Shown: piece by piece, positions 9,426 to 17,795 of the stretch
How the letters are laid out: every line of letters starts with the position of its first letter
How positions within the stretch are numbered: the first letter of the stretch is position 1
NCBI GenBank assembly: GCA_026126305.1
Contig: JAHCJI010000009.1
Span: 1-64,000 of the forward strand
Length of the DNA stretch: 64,000 nucleotides
Source of the DNA: Phycisphaeraceae bacterium
Lineage (GTDB): Bacteria > Planctomycetota > Phycisphaerae > Phycisphaerales > UBA1924
Reading direction: 5' to 3'
Notes under the pieces: model-generated
Told to the model about the DNA's origin: nothing
The model's input: the letters and a program-made list of their open reading frames with translations, nothing else
Databases searched by the model: none
Made by a program: the position numbers and the translations under genes

Positions 9426-9819
9426 AGGTCCTCTTGACAAATCCCGCATCGTGCGCTTCCTGCATGACGCCGGCCACGGCCGACCAGGGCGCGCGATCGG
9501 TCACACGGATGAACAAGCCCCCTTCCTTGGGCAACTGTTCGAGGGCGGCGGCCAGGGATCGGCGATCGCTCAACACGCGCGTGCCCAGCCGGTAGACAAC
9601 GCCGCCGTTCTGGATGTCGATGGTGACGACCTGGGGCTTGAGGTCCCTCGCCTGCCCGGCCCCCTGTTCTCCCTGGAGGGTCGAGGCCACGCGCGACTCG
9701 GGCGGGGTGATGGTGGCCGTCACCATGAAGTAGATCAACAGCAGGAACACCACGTCGATCATGGGTGTCAGCGGCAGCTCGCCCGGCTCGCCTCGTTGAT
9801 CTTTGGGACGCACGCGCAT
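9409..9819 (-). CDS. ExbD/TolR family proton-channel protein (second copy)
   Basis: A protein of 136 residues with the ExbD/TolR layout: short cytoplasmic N-terminus, one membrane helix (TPMIDVVFLLLIYFMVTATI) with the conserved proton-carrying Asp at residue 22, and a periplasmic domain (VVTIDIQNGGVVYR... LFIRVTDRAPW). ExbD works inside the ExbB pentamer to couple proton flow to movement of a TonB/TolA-like transducer. It lies 3 bp after the first exbD gene and overlaps the TPR gene by 17 bp. Two different ExbD proteins in one operon allow a hetero-oligomeric motor. Family assignment is firm; the substrate system is unknown. Confidence 0.93.
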   Translation of the reverse strand: MRVRPKDQRGEPGELPLTPMIDVVFLLLIYFMVTATITPPESRVASTLQGEQGAGQARDLKPQVVTIDIQNGGVVYRLGTRVLSDRRSLAAALEQLPKEGGLFIRVTDRAPWSAVAGVMQEAHDAGFVKRTYVPAD

Positions 9820-9822
9820 GGC

Positions 9823-10251
9823 TCAGCCCCGCCCCGTTCGATCGACCGTGGCATGGCTCCACTGCCGAACGCCCATCCGCGTCAGCCGGCGGGCCAGTGC
9901 ATTGACCGCGCCCGCGGGCGTGTCACGATCGGCCCGCAGCAACACACGCAGATTTCCCGGCCCGCCCACGCGGTCGGCGTGTTCCTGCACGATCTCCGCG
10001 ACCCGCTCGAGCGGCCTTTCGCGACCACCGATGAGGTACAACCCGCCCGCGCTCACGTCGATGAGCAAGGCATCGGCGTCCATCACCGCTTCGGGAGAAC
10101 CACGCTCGTCGGGCAGGCTGACACTCGTCCGGCTGACCTCGGCGAAACGTGCCGTGTAGAGAAAGAAGATAATGACCAGCAACACGACGTCGATCATCGG
10201 CGTCATGTTCACCGACATCCTGGTCTTCGCCTGCCGGGCGTTGAAGAGCAT
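9823..10251 (-). CDS. ExbD/TolR family proton-channel protein (first copy)
   Basis: A protein of 142 residues with cytoplasmic N-terminus (MLFNARQAKTRMSVNMTP), one transmembrane helix (MIDVVLLVIIFFLYTA) with the conserved Asp at residue 21, and a periplasmic ExbD domain containing the typical ALLIDVSAGG strand and VLLRADRDTP segment. It sits 12 bp after the ExbB-like gene and 3 bp before the second exbD. The two ExbD proteins differ clearly, so this is an old pair of paralogues and not a recent copy. Confidence 0.93.
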   Translation of the reverse strand: MLFNARQAKTRMSVNMTPMIDVVLLVIIFFLYTARFAEVSRTSVSLPDERGSPEAVMDADALLIDVSAGGLYLIGGRERPLERVAEIVQEHADRVGGPGNLRVLLRADRDTPAGAVNALARRLTRMGVRQWSHATVDRTGRG

Positions 10252-10263
10252 CGGGCGAGGCTC

Positions 10264-11046
10264 CTAGGACCGCGCCGCGGCCGCGGGTGTTCGGCCCGCG
10301 GGCATGGGCGGCGTCCCACCGGCGGGCTTGGACGCCTGGATGCGAGCGGCCAATTCCTCGGTCAGTTCGGCCACGCGCTGGGCCAGCGCATCGACACGGT
10401 TGCGGTAGTAGCTGTGCAAGGCGGTGCTTGGGATGGCAACGATCAGCCCCAGCACGGTGGTGATCAAGGCCACCGAGATGCTCGACGCCAGCGCTTCGGG
10501 CCGAACACCCTCGCTCACGCTGAGGGTCTCGAAAGCGCCCACGAGCCCCACCACCGTGCCCAACAGCCCGAGCATGGGCGCGACCGAAGCGATCAGGCCC
10601 ATCGGATCGGTCTTGCGCTGGAGTTTGGCAAATCGCTCCTGCCCGGCCTCTTCCAGGGCCGAACGCAATTCGAGCAGCCCGAAGGGCGAACGCAGGCACC
10701 TCGTCAGGGCGGCGGCGAACATGCCCGAGAGCAGGCAGCGGTTCTCTTCCGCCTGACAAAATGCCAGCGCCCCACGTACATCATTCGAGGCCAGCAGGCG
10801 GTCCAGCCCCTCGACCACGCGTGGCGGGGCCAGACGCATCATGCGGATCTCGGTGGCAAGCCAGACCACCATCAGCACCGCCGTGAACGACAGCAAAATG
10901 ATGACAATGCCAATGGGCCCGCCCGAAAGGATGTGCTGGAGCAGGGTCTTGCCCTGATCGGGCGTGGCCGTCTGGGCCGGCAGCCACCATGCATGAGACA
11001 TTGGAGCGGACACGATTCGGGCCAGTTCGCCCGTCCAGGGATTCAT
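10264..11046 (-). CDS. MotA/TolQ/ExbB family proton-channel protein
   Basis: A protein of 260 residues with three membrane helices: ~43-64 (PIGIVIILLSFTAVLMVVWL), ~150-172 (GLIASVAPMLGLLGTVVGLV) and ~187-209 (ASSISVALITTVLGLIVAIP). A cytoplasmic loop of about 85 residues lies between helices 1 and 2. The APMLGLLGTVVGLVGAF signature and the Thr-containing third helix are diagnostic of ExbB/TolQ. The ATG at 11046 overlaps the upstream stop by 4 bp. With the two ExbD genes downstream it makes a complete proton-motive-force motor. The upstream SxxxH-bearing VWA protein is the likely transducer. Confidence 0.94.
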   Translation of the reverse strand: MNPWTGELARIVSAPMSHAWWLPAQTATPDQGKTLLQHILSGGPIGIVIILLSFTAVLMVVWLATEIRMMRLAPPRVVEGLDRLLASNDVRGALAFCQAEENRCLLSGMFAAALTRCLRSPFGLLELRSALEEAGQERFAKLQRKTDPMGLIASVAPMLGLLGTVVGLVGAFETLSVSEGVRPEALASSISVALITTVLGLIVAIPSTALHSYYRNRVDALAQRVAELTEELAARIQASKPAGGTPPMPAGRTPAAAARS

Positions 11047-12197
11047 GTTGGGCCTCCGACCGTTTCGGGTGTCGTTTGCGGCAGTGCGACTCCGCCGGCC
11101 GGTCCATCGAGCAGACGGGCCACCCCGGGCCACGATAGCACCGCCGACCGCGGATCGAGCCGGGCCAGTTCCTGCGCCAGGCCGACGGCGGCCGACGAGT
11201 GGCCAAGTTGATCGAGCACCGATGCCGCCTCGGCCAGCGCGATGTCGGCCAGCTTCGGCGCATCGCCTCGATGCAGGACATGGACCCGCAACAGTTCGGC
11301 CACGCCGCGCAAGCGCATTTCGGGATCCTGCTCGACGACAAGGGATCGGCCAATGGCCGCCCGGAGCCACGCGGTCATCCACGGGCTATTGGGCTGCTTG
11401 AGAGCGGCCTCGAGCCGGGCCCGAGCCGAGGACCGATCCGACTCGCCCAGGACGCGGGCTGCCACGATGTCGCGCACCAACTCGCTGGACCGCTCTCGAG
11501 GAGGCTCGGGCAGGGACGCAACCGACTGCCCGAGTTCGTGCCGGGCGGCGGCCTGGTAATACGCCCGCATGGCCGACACCTTCTCACGCTCGCCCTCGAT
11601 CGAGGGCAGATCCAACAGCAGTTGCAACGACGCCGTTGCGAGCCACATGGGCGGCAGCGTCGGGCACAGCTCCGTCTGGACATCGAGCACCGGGGGCAGC
11701 CCGGCCTGCCGAGCCCACTGCGCGTTGGCGAAACTCGTGCGCGGCTGGCGCACCACGTTGGCGTCGAGCCAGGCCAGCCAGGCTTCGATGCCCGATTCGT
11801 TGGCGTTTCGGGCCAGCCTCGCGCGCAACAGGCCCTCGGCGATCACCAGCCCGGTGGGCCCGCGCAGAGGACGGTACCGCGCGGAGAGAGATTCCAGCAG
11901 GGGCTCGGCGAGCACGAGGTCGCCCCGCTCGATCCGCGTGCGGGCCCTCCAGGCGTCCAGGGCATACTGCTCGTAGGGCTCGCCCGCCTCTGCCAGGGTA
12001 TCTGGCAAACGCAGCACGCGGTCCCACCCCACCACCACGCTGTCCCCTTGAGCATTGCGGACACGCACACCGAGCGCGTCGGCGGCGACCGCCTCGCCCG
12101 GCGGGGCGGCCTCAAAGGCACGCAACACAAGCACCCCATCTTGCGCGTGCAGGAAGGGGGCAAGGCCCAGGAACAGCGTGAGTGCGAAGGGCCTCAA
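11043..12197 (-). CDS. Secreted helical-repeat protein of the ExbBD/VWA operon (384 aa)
   Basis: The proposed start is a TTG at 12197 that overlaps the TGA of the VWA gene (TTGA). It yields a clean signal peptide (MRPFALTLFLGLAPFLHAQ); a longer antisense-like extension to 12476 encodes implausible Arg/His-rich text and is rejected. The mature protein is Ala/Leu/Arg-rich with repeated A..Ll..LpS..ger and ARARLEAALK-type helices, suggesting a periplasmic solenoid. Its place between the VWA and ExbB genes suggests a partner that reads or limits the transducer. No family recognised. Confidence 0.7.
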   Translation of the reverse strand: MRPFALTLFLGLAPFLHAQDGVLVLRAFEAAPPGEAVAADALGVRVRNAQGDSVVVGWDRVLRLPDTLAEAGEPYEQYALDAWRARTRIERGDLVLAEPLLESLSARYRPLRGPTGLVIAEGLLRARLARNANESGIEAWLAWLDANVVRQPRTSFANAQWARQAGLPPVLDVQTELCPTLPPMWLATASLQLLLDLPSIEGEREKVSAMRAYYQAAARHELGQSVASLPEPPRERSSELVRDIVAARVLGESDRSSARARLEAALKQPNSPWMTAWLRAAIGRSLVVEQDPEMRLRGVAELLRVHVLHRGDAPKLADIALAEAASVLDQLGHSSAAVGLAQELARLDPRSAVLSWPGVARLLDGPAGGVALPQTTPETVGGPT

Positions 12198-13165
12198 CGC
12201 GGCGCCTCGACGTGGGTGTATGTGCCCCGCGTGCTGGCGGCGATGCGACGCATCACCGCCTCGCCCTCGCGGCTGCCGAATGTGATGCAATGGATGGGCA
12301 CGTTTCGCCGCTGGAACATGCCGAGGATTTCGTCGGCGCGATCCTCGGGAAACTCGCCGTCGGTCATGAAATAGATCGCATCGGGCGGGGGCTTGAGATC
12401 GGTCAGCAGCATGAAGCCGGGTACCGGGTTCGTGCCGCCTTCGGGGCGTTGGGCCATGATGTGGGCCCGTGCCCATGCCTTGTTGCTGTCGGTGGCGTCG
12501 ACCCAGGCACCGGCTCGATCTCCCAATGGCGATGCCCCGGTGCTGAAGAAGACGACAAAAAACTTCGAGGACGTGAACATCCCCTGCACCGAGCGGATGA
12601 GCTCTCGCTGCATGCCGATCATCCGCCCTTCGAGGGACATCGAACCCGATACATCGACCACAAAGGCAAAGCGGTTCCCCCTGGCCTCGACGCCGAAGAA
12701 ACTGGCTCCCGAACCCACGCTGTCGCCCGCGCCCAGGCCCACGCCTTCGAGGTCACCCCCACCCAAAGGCGTCGAGAGATCGCCCGCGTCGGCGCTCAGA
12801 TCAAAAGACTGGGCTTCGAGCGCGCCCAATTCGATCTCGGCCTGCAAGTCCAACGCGGCACTGCTCGAAGTCGAGTCTGGCGCGTCCAGCTCCAACGCCT
12901 CGGCGGCCAGCTTCGAGAGTTCCTGGTCGCTCATGACCGCGAACTGGACCTCGGGCCCGGCCGAGCCCAGTTGGGCCATGGGCTTGTGCATCTGGATGAG
13001 GGCGGCGATGACCAGGATGAAGACGTGAACCAGCAGCGACACCGCCGCGCTGCTGGCCAGCACGTGGACCTTGTGCCGATTCAGCCAACCCAGCAGGCCC
13101 GGGGCATGGGCTGACACCGAATCGACTTCGCCGGGGGTCGTCGCGTTGGGGGCTGCTGGATCCAT
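12194..13165 (-). CDS. TonB/TolA-like membrane-anchored VWA protein
   Basis: A protein of 323 residues from the ATG at 13165 (other ATGs upstream at 13213 and 13267). Residues ~34-57 form a single membrane helix with SLLVH, that is Ser43-x3-His47, the SxxxH motif that TonB and TolA need to couple to ExbB/ExbD. An Asp/Leu/Gly-rich periplasmic linker (~60-160) follows. A VWA domain then runs to the C-terminus with all three MIDAS elements visible: DVSGS (D171, S173, S175), T245 in GGTNP and D269 in MTDGE. VWA domains bind divalent metal and partner proteins. The gene starts the operon and is followed by secreted, ExbB and ExbD genes. It looks like an energy transducer whose output domain is VWA; the metal site and SxxxH are seen, the mechanism is inferred. 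Confidence 0.88.
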   Translation of the reverse strand: MDPAAPNATTPGEVDSVSAHAPGLLGWLNRHKVHVLASSAAVSLLVHVFILVIAALIQMHKPMAQLGSAGPEVQFAVMSDQELSKLAAEALELDAPDSTSSSAALDLQAEIELGALEAQSFDLSADAGDLSTPLGGGDLEGVGLGAGDSVGSGASFFGVEARGNRFAFVVDVSGSMSLEGRMIGMQRELIRSVQGMFTSSKFFVVFFSTGASPLGDRAGAWVDATDSNKAWARAHIMAQRPEGGTNPVPGFMLLTDLKPPPDAIYFMTDGEFPEDRADEILGMFQRRNVPIHCITFGSREGEAVMRRIAASTRGTYTHVEAPR

Positions 13166-13426
13166 CGTGTCCTGTCGAGTTGGCTTGGCAACGGGCCGCG
13201 CCAGGGTGTCCATCGGCTGGCGGCACCCGAACGGCCCAGTCGCCGCCGCCGACCCGGGGCCCGGCAATCAGCAGGATGCATGGGACCCCTCAGCCCGACA
13301 TACCCGAGCGCCTACCCTCCGTGCGCTACCAGGGCAACGGGCCAGAGGTTGCACTTCCTGGGCTTCTATCATGGATTTCCATGGCCAAGCCCCCTCTCGA
13401 AGCCCGATCGGAGGGCATCCACACGA

Positions 13427-14188
13427 ATGCGCACCATCGATGAAACCCAGCCCGAAACCCAACAGGTGTACGCCGATCGTGAGCCAAACCGACTCTTGCT
13501 GAAACTCAGCGGGGAGGCTTTCGGCCGATCGGGTGCTGGGGTCGATCCAGAACTCCTGGCCGACATCTGCAAGGAACTGGCCCAGGCGGCCACTCTGGGG
13601 GCCCAACTGGCCATCGTCGTGGGCGGTGGAAACATCATCCGAGGGGCCCAACTGGCCGCCGCTGGCCTTGTCCAACGTGCCACGGCAGACCACATGGGCA
13701 TGCTGGGCACGGTCATCAATGCCCTGGCGCTGCGAGAAGCGCTCACGAGTGTCGGCGTGGACAGCCGGGTGATGAGCGCGATCGAAATTCGCGCTGTGGC
13801 CGAGCCGTTCATCCGGGGCCGCGCCATCCGACACTTGGAAAAGGGCAGGGTGGTGATCTTGGCTGGAGGCACGGGAAATCCCTATTTCTCTACCGATACC
13901 TGCGCTTCGCTGCGGGCCATGGAACTCGGCTGCACAACCCTGCTGAAGGCAACGAAAGTCGACGGGGTGTACACCGCCGACCCGCACCGAGATCCGAAAG
14001 CAACCAAGTATGACCATCTGACTTTTGCCCGGGCCATCGACCTTGGGCTGGGAGTCATGGACATGACGGCGCTGGCCATGTGCCAAGAGCACGACATGCC
14101 CGTGGTGGTCTTTAATTTCCAGAAGCCGGGGAACATCGCGGCGGTCATTCGCGGCGAGGTCATCGGCACACGACTGACCGTCCGGTAG
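13427..14188 (+). CDS. pyrH: UMP kinase
   Basis: A protein of 253 residues of the amino-acid-kinase fold that phosphorylates UMP to UDP in pyrimidine biosynthesis. Visible signatures: LLLKLSGEAFG at the N-terminus, IVVGGGNIIRG, TADHMGMLGTVINALAL, GGTGNPYFSTDT and LLKATKVDGVYTADP. The ATG at 13427 is chosen because a GGAGGG lies at 13410-13415 and the family motif begins shortly after. An N-terminal extension of about 20 residues precedes the usual start of the fold. It is followed 52 bp later by frr, the common pyrH-frr arrangement, and is divergent from the VWA operon across 13166-13426. Confidence 0.96.
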   Translation: MRTIDETQPETQQVYADREPNRLLLKLSGEAFGRSGAGVDPELLADICKELAQAATLGAQLAIVVGGGNIIRGAQLAAAGLVQRATADHMGMLGTVINALALREALTSVGVDSRVMSAIEIRAVAEPFIRGRAIRHLEKGRVVILAGGTGNPYFSTDTCASLRAMELGCTTLLKATKVDGVYTADPHRDPKATKYDHLTFARAIDLGLGVMDMTALAMCQEHDMPVVVFNFQKPGNIAAVIRGEVIGTRLTVR

Positions 14189-14240
14189 GCACGGCGCCGG
14201 CCACGCCTGTCTTGGCGGCCCGGCTTGGAGGGTGTATTCG

Positions 14241-14813
14241 ATGTCAACCGATCCCGACACGATCCTGCTCGAGACCGAAGACTCCATGGAAAAGGGCATC
14301 GAGTACCTCAAGCAGGAACTCCGAGGCGTGCGCAGCGGTCGAGCCAGCACCGCCTTGATCGAGTTTCTCAAGGTCGAGTACTACGGCGCGAGCACCGAGC
14401 TCAAGGCGCTGGCGGCCATCAGCGTGCCCGAACCCACGCAGTTGCTGATCAAGCCCTTTGACCAGGGGGCCGTGGGCGACATCCGACGCGCCATCGAGGC
14501 CTCGAACCTGGGCCTGAGCCCCGTGGTCGAGGACAAGGCCATCCGCATCAACGTCCCCACGCTGACGGCCGACCGCAGGCAACAACTCGTGTCGCGTTGC
14601 AAGAAACTGGGCGAAGAGACCAAGGTGGTCCTCCGAAACGCCCGCCGAGACGCCAACAAGCACGCCGACGCCCTGGCCAGCCAGGATGGGCAGCACTTCT
14701 CCGAGGACGAGATCAAGACCCTCAAGGACGAAATCCAGGAACTCCTCAAGAAATATGAAGCCGAGATCGACCGCCGAGTGGCCGAGAAGAGCAAGGAAGT
14801 GCTCGAAGTCTGA
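14241..14813 (+). CDS. frr: Ribosome recycling factor
   Basis: A protein of 190 residues matching full-length RRF: MEKGIEYLKQELRGVRSGRAS, YYGASTELKALAAISVPEP, IRINVPTLTADRRQQLV and a C-terminal helix ELLKKYEAEIDRRVAEK. RRF splits post-termination ribosomes together with EF-G. The ATG at 14241 has GGAGGG at 14227-14232, a spacing of 8. It is cotranscribed with pyrH, and no separate promoter is visible in the 52-bp gap. Confidence 0.97.
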   Translation: MSTDPDTILLETEDSMEKGIEYLKQELRGVRSGRASTALIEFLKVEYYGASTELKALAAISVPEPTQLLIKPFDQGAVGDIRRAIEASNLGLSPVVEDKAIRINVPTLTADRRQQLVSRCKKLGEETKVVLRNARRDANKHADALASQDGQHFSEDEIKTLKDEIQELLKKYEAEIDRRVAEKSKEVLEV

Positions 14814-14840
14814 AGCCAGCGGCCGCTTGTCGTGTTCCGT

Positions 14841-15740
14841 TTAGTTCGGCCGACGCTCCTGGGGTCGGCCTCGATCTTGGGGTTCGCGGGCCTGGGTCGC
14901 CCGGTCGAGCATCACGCGGACCTCGGCCTCGACCCGCCGAGACCGTTCGGCCTTTTCGCGCTCGAGACGCTCCACTGCGCCCGCGAGCCTCGTGCCCATG
15001 CGTTCGAGCAACTTCGCCCGGGCCTCGAGTTGGGCATCGTACTGCTTGCCGACCGCCACGGTCAGTTCCTGATGGAAGGCCTTGAGGCGATCTTCGGTCA
15101 GCGTGCCCGAAGCGACGTGTTGCCGCACCTGTGCGACGACTTCCGAGATGTGCAGGCCCGTGAGCAGCCGGACAAGCGAGGGCGCAAACTCGTCGGAATT
15201 CTGTTCCTTCAACTCCAGCAACCGTTCGACCTCGCGTCGCAGGCGATGTACGGCCCGGCGCGTCTCGTCGGTCTGACCGCTGTCACGCATGCGCTTGGCC
15301 AGTTCGGGCGCGTGCTCGTCGAAGAAGGCCACGATACGCCCATGCCACAGGCGATACTCCTCGGGCGTCATGGGCTCCATCGGCGGCGGTCCGCCGCGCC
15401 CGGGCTCATTCCGTGGTGCCTCGCGCGGACCTTCACGCAAACCATCGGCCATGAGCGGCCAATCGCCTTGCGCCCGCAATTCGGCCATGAGTTCCATCGC
15501 CGAAGCGCCGGCGTCCAGACGTTCGAGCATCGCCTGGATGCGTTCTTCCTGGCTTTGGAGTTGTTCGAGCCGCCTCTCGAGCAATGCCCGCAATCGCTGG
15601 GGATGGACCTCGCCATCCTGCCTGGACTCGCCGCGTGGGCGCTGCTGCGATGGGGGAGCATCTTGCCCAAGCACACCCGACGGAGCCAGGAACACCATCG
15701 CACTGGTGGCCAACACCATACCAAAACGAACACGCACCAT
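14841..15740 (-). CDS. Secreted coiled-coil protein downstream of anti-sigma factor
   Basis: A protein of 299 residues with a signal peptide (MVRVRFGMVLATSAMVFLAPSGVLGQ). Long charged helices with heptad character follow (RLRALLERRLEQLQSQEERIQAMLERL; later RLRREVERLLELKE and a C-terminal AVERLEREKAERSRR run). A Gly/Pro-rich break lies near residues 105-125. It starts in the stop of the anti-sigma gene (TGATG), so the sigma/anti-sigma/secreted triad is translated together. It may be the extracytoplasmic sensor or a main output of the ECF pathway, somewhat like periplasmic Spy/CpxP-type helical proteins; that comparison is by shape only. Confidence 0.7.
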   Translation of the reverse strand: MVRVRFGMVLATSAMVFLAPSGVLGQDAPPSQQRPRGESRQDGEVHPQRLRALLERRLEQLQSQEERIQAMLERLDAGASAMELMAELRAQGDWPLMADGLREGPREAPRNEPGRGGPPPMEPMTPEEYRLWHGRIVAFFDEHAPELAKRMRDSGQTDETRRAVHRLRREVERLLELKEQNSDEFAPSLVRLLTGLHISEVVAQVRQHVASGTLTEDRLKAFHQELTVAVGKQYDAQLEARAKLLERMGTRLAGAVERLEREKAERSRRVEAEVRVMLDRATQAREPQDRGRPQERRPN

Positions 15741-16204
15741 CAGCCCGCTCCCAACTCGCCCTCGAGCGAGACGGCGTCGATGGTCGGCCGCCAATCGCCG
15801 TCGAGCGCTTCGGCGTCTCGCGTGAGGGTATCGCCCCAACCCAAATCGGTGAAGAGATCGGCGTACTCGAGTGCCGCCAGCACGTGCTCGTCCAAAGCCA
15901 CCGTCGCGACCAGATCGAAACGGCCCGGGTTCGTGATGCCCGGCGCCAGCAGCATCGAACCACCCCAGGCAAGCAGGCCCACAGCCGCCGCGGCCGCGAT
16001 GGGTGCCAGCCACCGAACCGGGCCGATCTTCGCCAGCACTCCACCCTCAGCCAGCCGGGCCCGAGACACTCCCGGCCGGAGCTCATGGACCGAGGTCGCA
16101 AAGATGCGGGCCTCCAGGCCCGACGGCGCATCGGATGCCAACGCGTCCAGCCGACTGGCGACTTCGTGCAGGTCTTGCGGGATGTCCGAGTGCTGCCGTG
16201 TCAT
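15740..16204 (-). CDS. Putative membrane anti-sigma factor
   Basis: A protein of 154 residues. A short cytoplasmic N-terminal part (MTRQHSDIPQDLHEVASRLDALAS) is followed by one transmembrane helix at ~75-98 (LAPIAAAAAVGLLAWGGSMLL) and a ~60-residue outer part. The ATG at 16204 has GGAGGG about 7 bp upstream. Position right behind an ECF sigma gene and this topology fit a membrane anti-sigma factor. No ZAS HxxxCxxC motif is present. It would hold the sigma factor until an envelope signal arrives. Confidence 0.65.
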   Translation of the reverse strand: MTRQHSDIPQDLHEVASRLDALASDAPSGLEARIFATSVHELRPGVSRARLAEGGVLAKIGPVRWLAPIAAAAAVGLLAWGGSMLLAPGITNPGRFDLVATVALDEHVLAALEYADLFTDLGWGDTLTRDAEALDGDWRPTIDAVSLEGELGAG

Positions 16205-16290
16205 CGAATGCCCTCCGAATCTCACTCCACCTTGTCCAACGCCGACAAACCCGAATTGATGCATCATCAGCGGGCCAATAACTGGACCTT

Positions 16291-16944
16291 TCAAAACCCC
16301 GACGCCTTGGTAGGTGGAGCCTCCAAAGCCTCCAAGGCCGACCGCAATTTCCGCAAGGCCCGATGGTGGCGAGCCAGCACCGTACCCAGCGGCTGGCCCA
16401 GAAGGTCGGAGATCTGCTTGAAGCTCATCTCCGCCCGGTGCCGGAGCTCGATCACCTCGCGATCGGGCGGGCTGAGTTCGGCCAGGGCCTCATGCAAAGG
16501 CCCCGAGGGGACGGGCTCGTTCTCTGTCCGCTTGGCACCCGCGTGACGCTCCGAAGCCTCGTCCAAAGTCTGCGTCGGCCGCCGCTTGCGTGCCCGTGCA
16601 TCGTCACGCAACCTGTTCAGGGCTATCCGCAACATCCACGAATCGAACCGGCCCTGTTCACGGTATTGTCCTTGCCTCAGCACCCGCGCCACCGAGACAA
16701 ACACGCTCTGGGTGATTTCCTCGGCCCGGGCCCGATCGCAGCCCTTGCTGCGCATCAGGCCGTAAACGCGGCGCGCGTAGGCGTCCACGATCTGCCGCCA
16801 CGCGTCCTCATCGCCCTCGCTCGCACGCGAGACCAAACGCCCAAGTGCGTCCTCGGCCTGGTCTTCGCCGAAGACCTGCCCCAGGGGGTCCCCTTCATAG
16901 TTCGAGTCTTGGTTGGGTTGCATGCCCTTGCGCTTCCCCGCCAT
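16291..16944 (-). CDS. ECF-type RNA polymerase sigma factor
   Basis: A protein of 217 residues with sigma region 2 (AWRQIVDAYARRVYGLMRSKG... EEITQSVFVSVARVL... FDSWMLRIALNRLRDDARARKRR) and region 4 (LAELSPPDREVIELRHRAEMSFKQISDLLGQPLGTVLARHHRALRKLR, in two blocks). The start at 16944 is preferred for GGAG 9 bp upstream; ATG at 16923 is possible. It leads the three-gene unit 16944-14841 and probably directs its own transcription, although I cannot identify the promoter it recognises. Confidence 0.93.
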   Translation of the reverse strand: MAGKRKGMQPNQDSNYEGDPLGQVFGEDQAEDALGRLVSRASEGDEDAWRQIVDAYARRVYGLMRSKGCDRARAEEITQSVFVSVARVLRQGQYREQGRFDSWMLRIALNRLRDDARARKRRPTQTLDEASERHAGAKRTENEPVPSGPLHEALAELSPPDREVIELRHRAEMSFKQISDLLGQPLGTVLARHHRALRKLRSALEALEAPPTKASGF

Positions 16945-17010
16945 GGACGAACGCTCCAACCGTTGAGGCCATTGCAAGTCACGCAACCGAACATGGCTAT
17001 TGTCGGACAT

Positions 17011-17364
17011 ATGCTGGCCTACACCGTCACCGCGACCACCACCGACCCAAACATCGCCCAGAAGTTTCTGGACTGGCTCTCGCCCGACCCAGCCACGGGC
17101 CGCAAGGGGCACGCCGCCGACGTGGTCCACTCCGGCGGCCTGAGCGCCCAAGTGGTCCGGATCGACCCCAAAGCCCCCGGCGAGCCCATCACCATCACAA
17201 CCCTGTACGTCTTCGCGACGGCCGAGGCCTTCGCCGCTTATGAAAACGGCCCGGCCATCCCCCTGCGTGCCGAGGGCCGCGAGTTGTTCCCGCCCGATGG
17301 CCCGTTGAAGATGACGCGGACCGTGGGCGAGCTGGTGGTAGAGGCGGGAATCTCAAGGCCATGA
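17011..17364 (+). CDS. DUF4286-like small protein
   Basis: A protein of 117 residues from the ATG at 17011 (ATG at 16993 would add six). The pattern MLAYTVTATTTDPNIAQKFL, VVHSGGLSAQVVRID, TLYVFATAEAFAAYE and a C-terminal MTRTVGEL matches the dimeric ferredoxin-like DUF4286 family (beta-alpha-beta-beta-alpha-beta). Function in the family is unknown. It is divergent from the sigma gene with a 66-bp gap, and its stop overlaps the next ATG (ATGA). Confidence 0.65.
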   Translation: MLAYTVTATTTDPNIAQKFLDWLSPDPATGRKGHAADVVHSGGLSAQVVRIDPKAPGEPITITTLYVFATAEAFAAYENGPAIPLRAEGRELFPPDGPLKMTRTVGELVVEAGISRP

Positions 17365-17795
17365 CGCGGGCTTCCCAGAGTTCGTATCGCAGGGTCTCGA
17401 GCCTCTGCCTATGGGCCTGCTGCATAGTTCTCAGCGTGCTCGCACGAGACTCCGTCGGCCACCAGGGGCTCTTCGCCGAACGGCTGGACGCCGTAACAAC
17501 GGCCGACCCGCTCGACGCCGGCTCGCGCGTTGCCTGGCATAACCGAAATCGAACCTTCCTTCCCGATCTCGGCCGCTTCGCCCAGCGCGACCCGAACGAG
17601 ACCGGCCAAGCCGCCCGCGCCACGCTCAACATGCACGGCACCGCCTTCCACAACGCCGCGTCGGCGCCCGCGCCGCCGCCCACGACCACCCGCTCTGCCC
17701 CGAGTGCGGCCGGGCGTACCAGCACGAGGCCGTGCGGGCGCAGTGGCTGGATGCGGCGCGGCGGCTCTAGCGCACGTCGATCGGCCGAGCGTTAG
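17361..17795 (+). pseudogene. RHS-core remnant behind a signal peptide
   Basis: The frame begins with an ATGA overlap to the previous gene and encodes a hydrophobic signal-like start (SSLCLWACCIVLSVLARDSVG). It then has recognisable RHS core text (VGHQGLFAERLD, WHNRNRTFLPDLGRFAQRDPNETGQ). After about residue 100 it becomes Ser/Arg/Pro-rich junk, because the DNA there encodes a zinc-ribbon relic in another frame. The stalk is reduced to a few dozen residues, so this is a collapsed or internally deleted RHS gene. It may still make a short exported peptide. Confidence 0.6.
17675..17770 (+). pseudogene. Zinc-ribbon C-terminus relic
   Basis: In a frame different from the overlapping RHS remnant, the DNA reads LCPECGRAYQHEAVRAQWL then DAARRL and a TAG at 17768-17770. 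This is nearly the same as the C-terminal part of the intact zinc-ribbon protein at 18671-19213 (ACPECGRACEHAAVRAQWL). No start or membrane segments remain, so it is a truncated duplicate. Confidence 0.75.

Noticed and set aside
12198..12476. Long N-terminal extension of the secreted protein at 11043-12197
   Set aside because: It overlaps the VWA domain in another frame and would bury the signal peptide; TTG at 12197 overlapping the VWA stop explains the data better.
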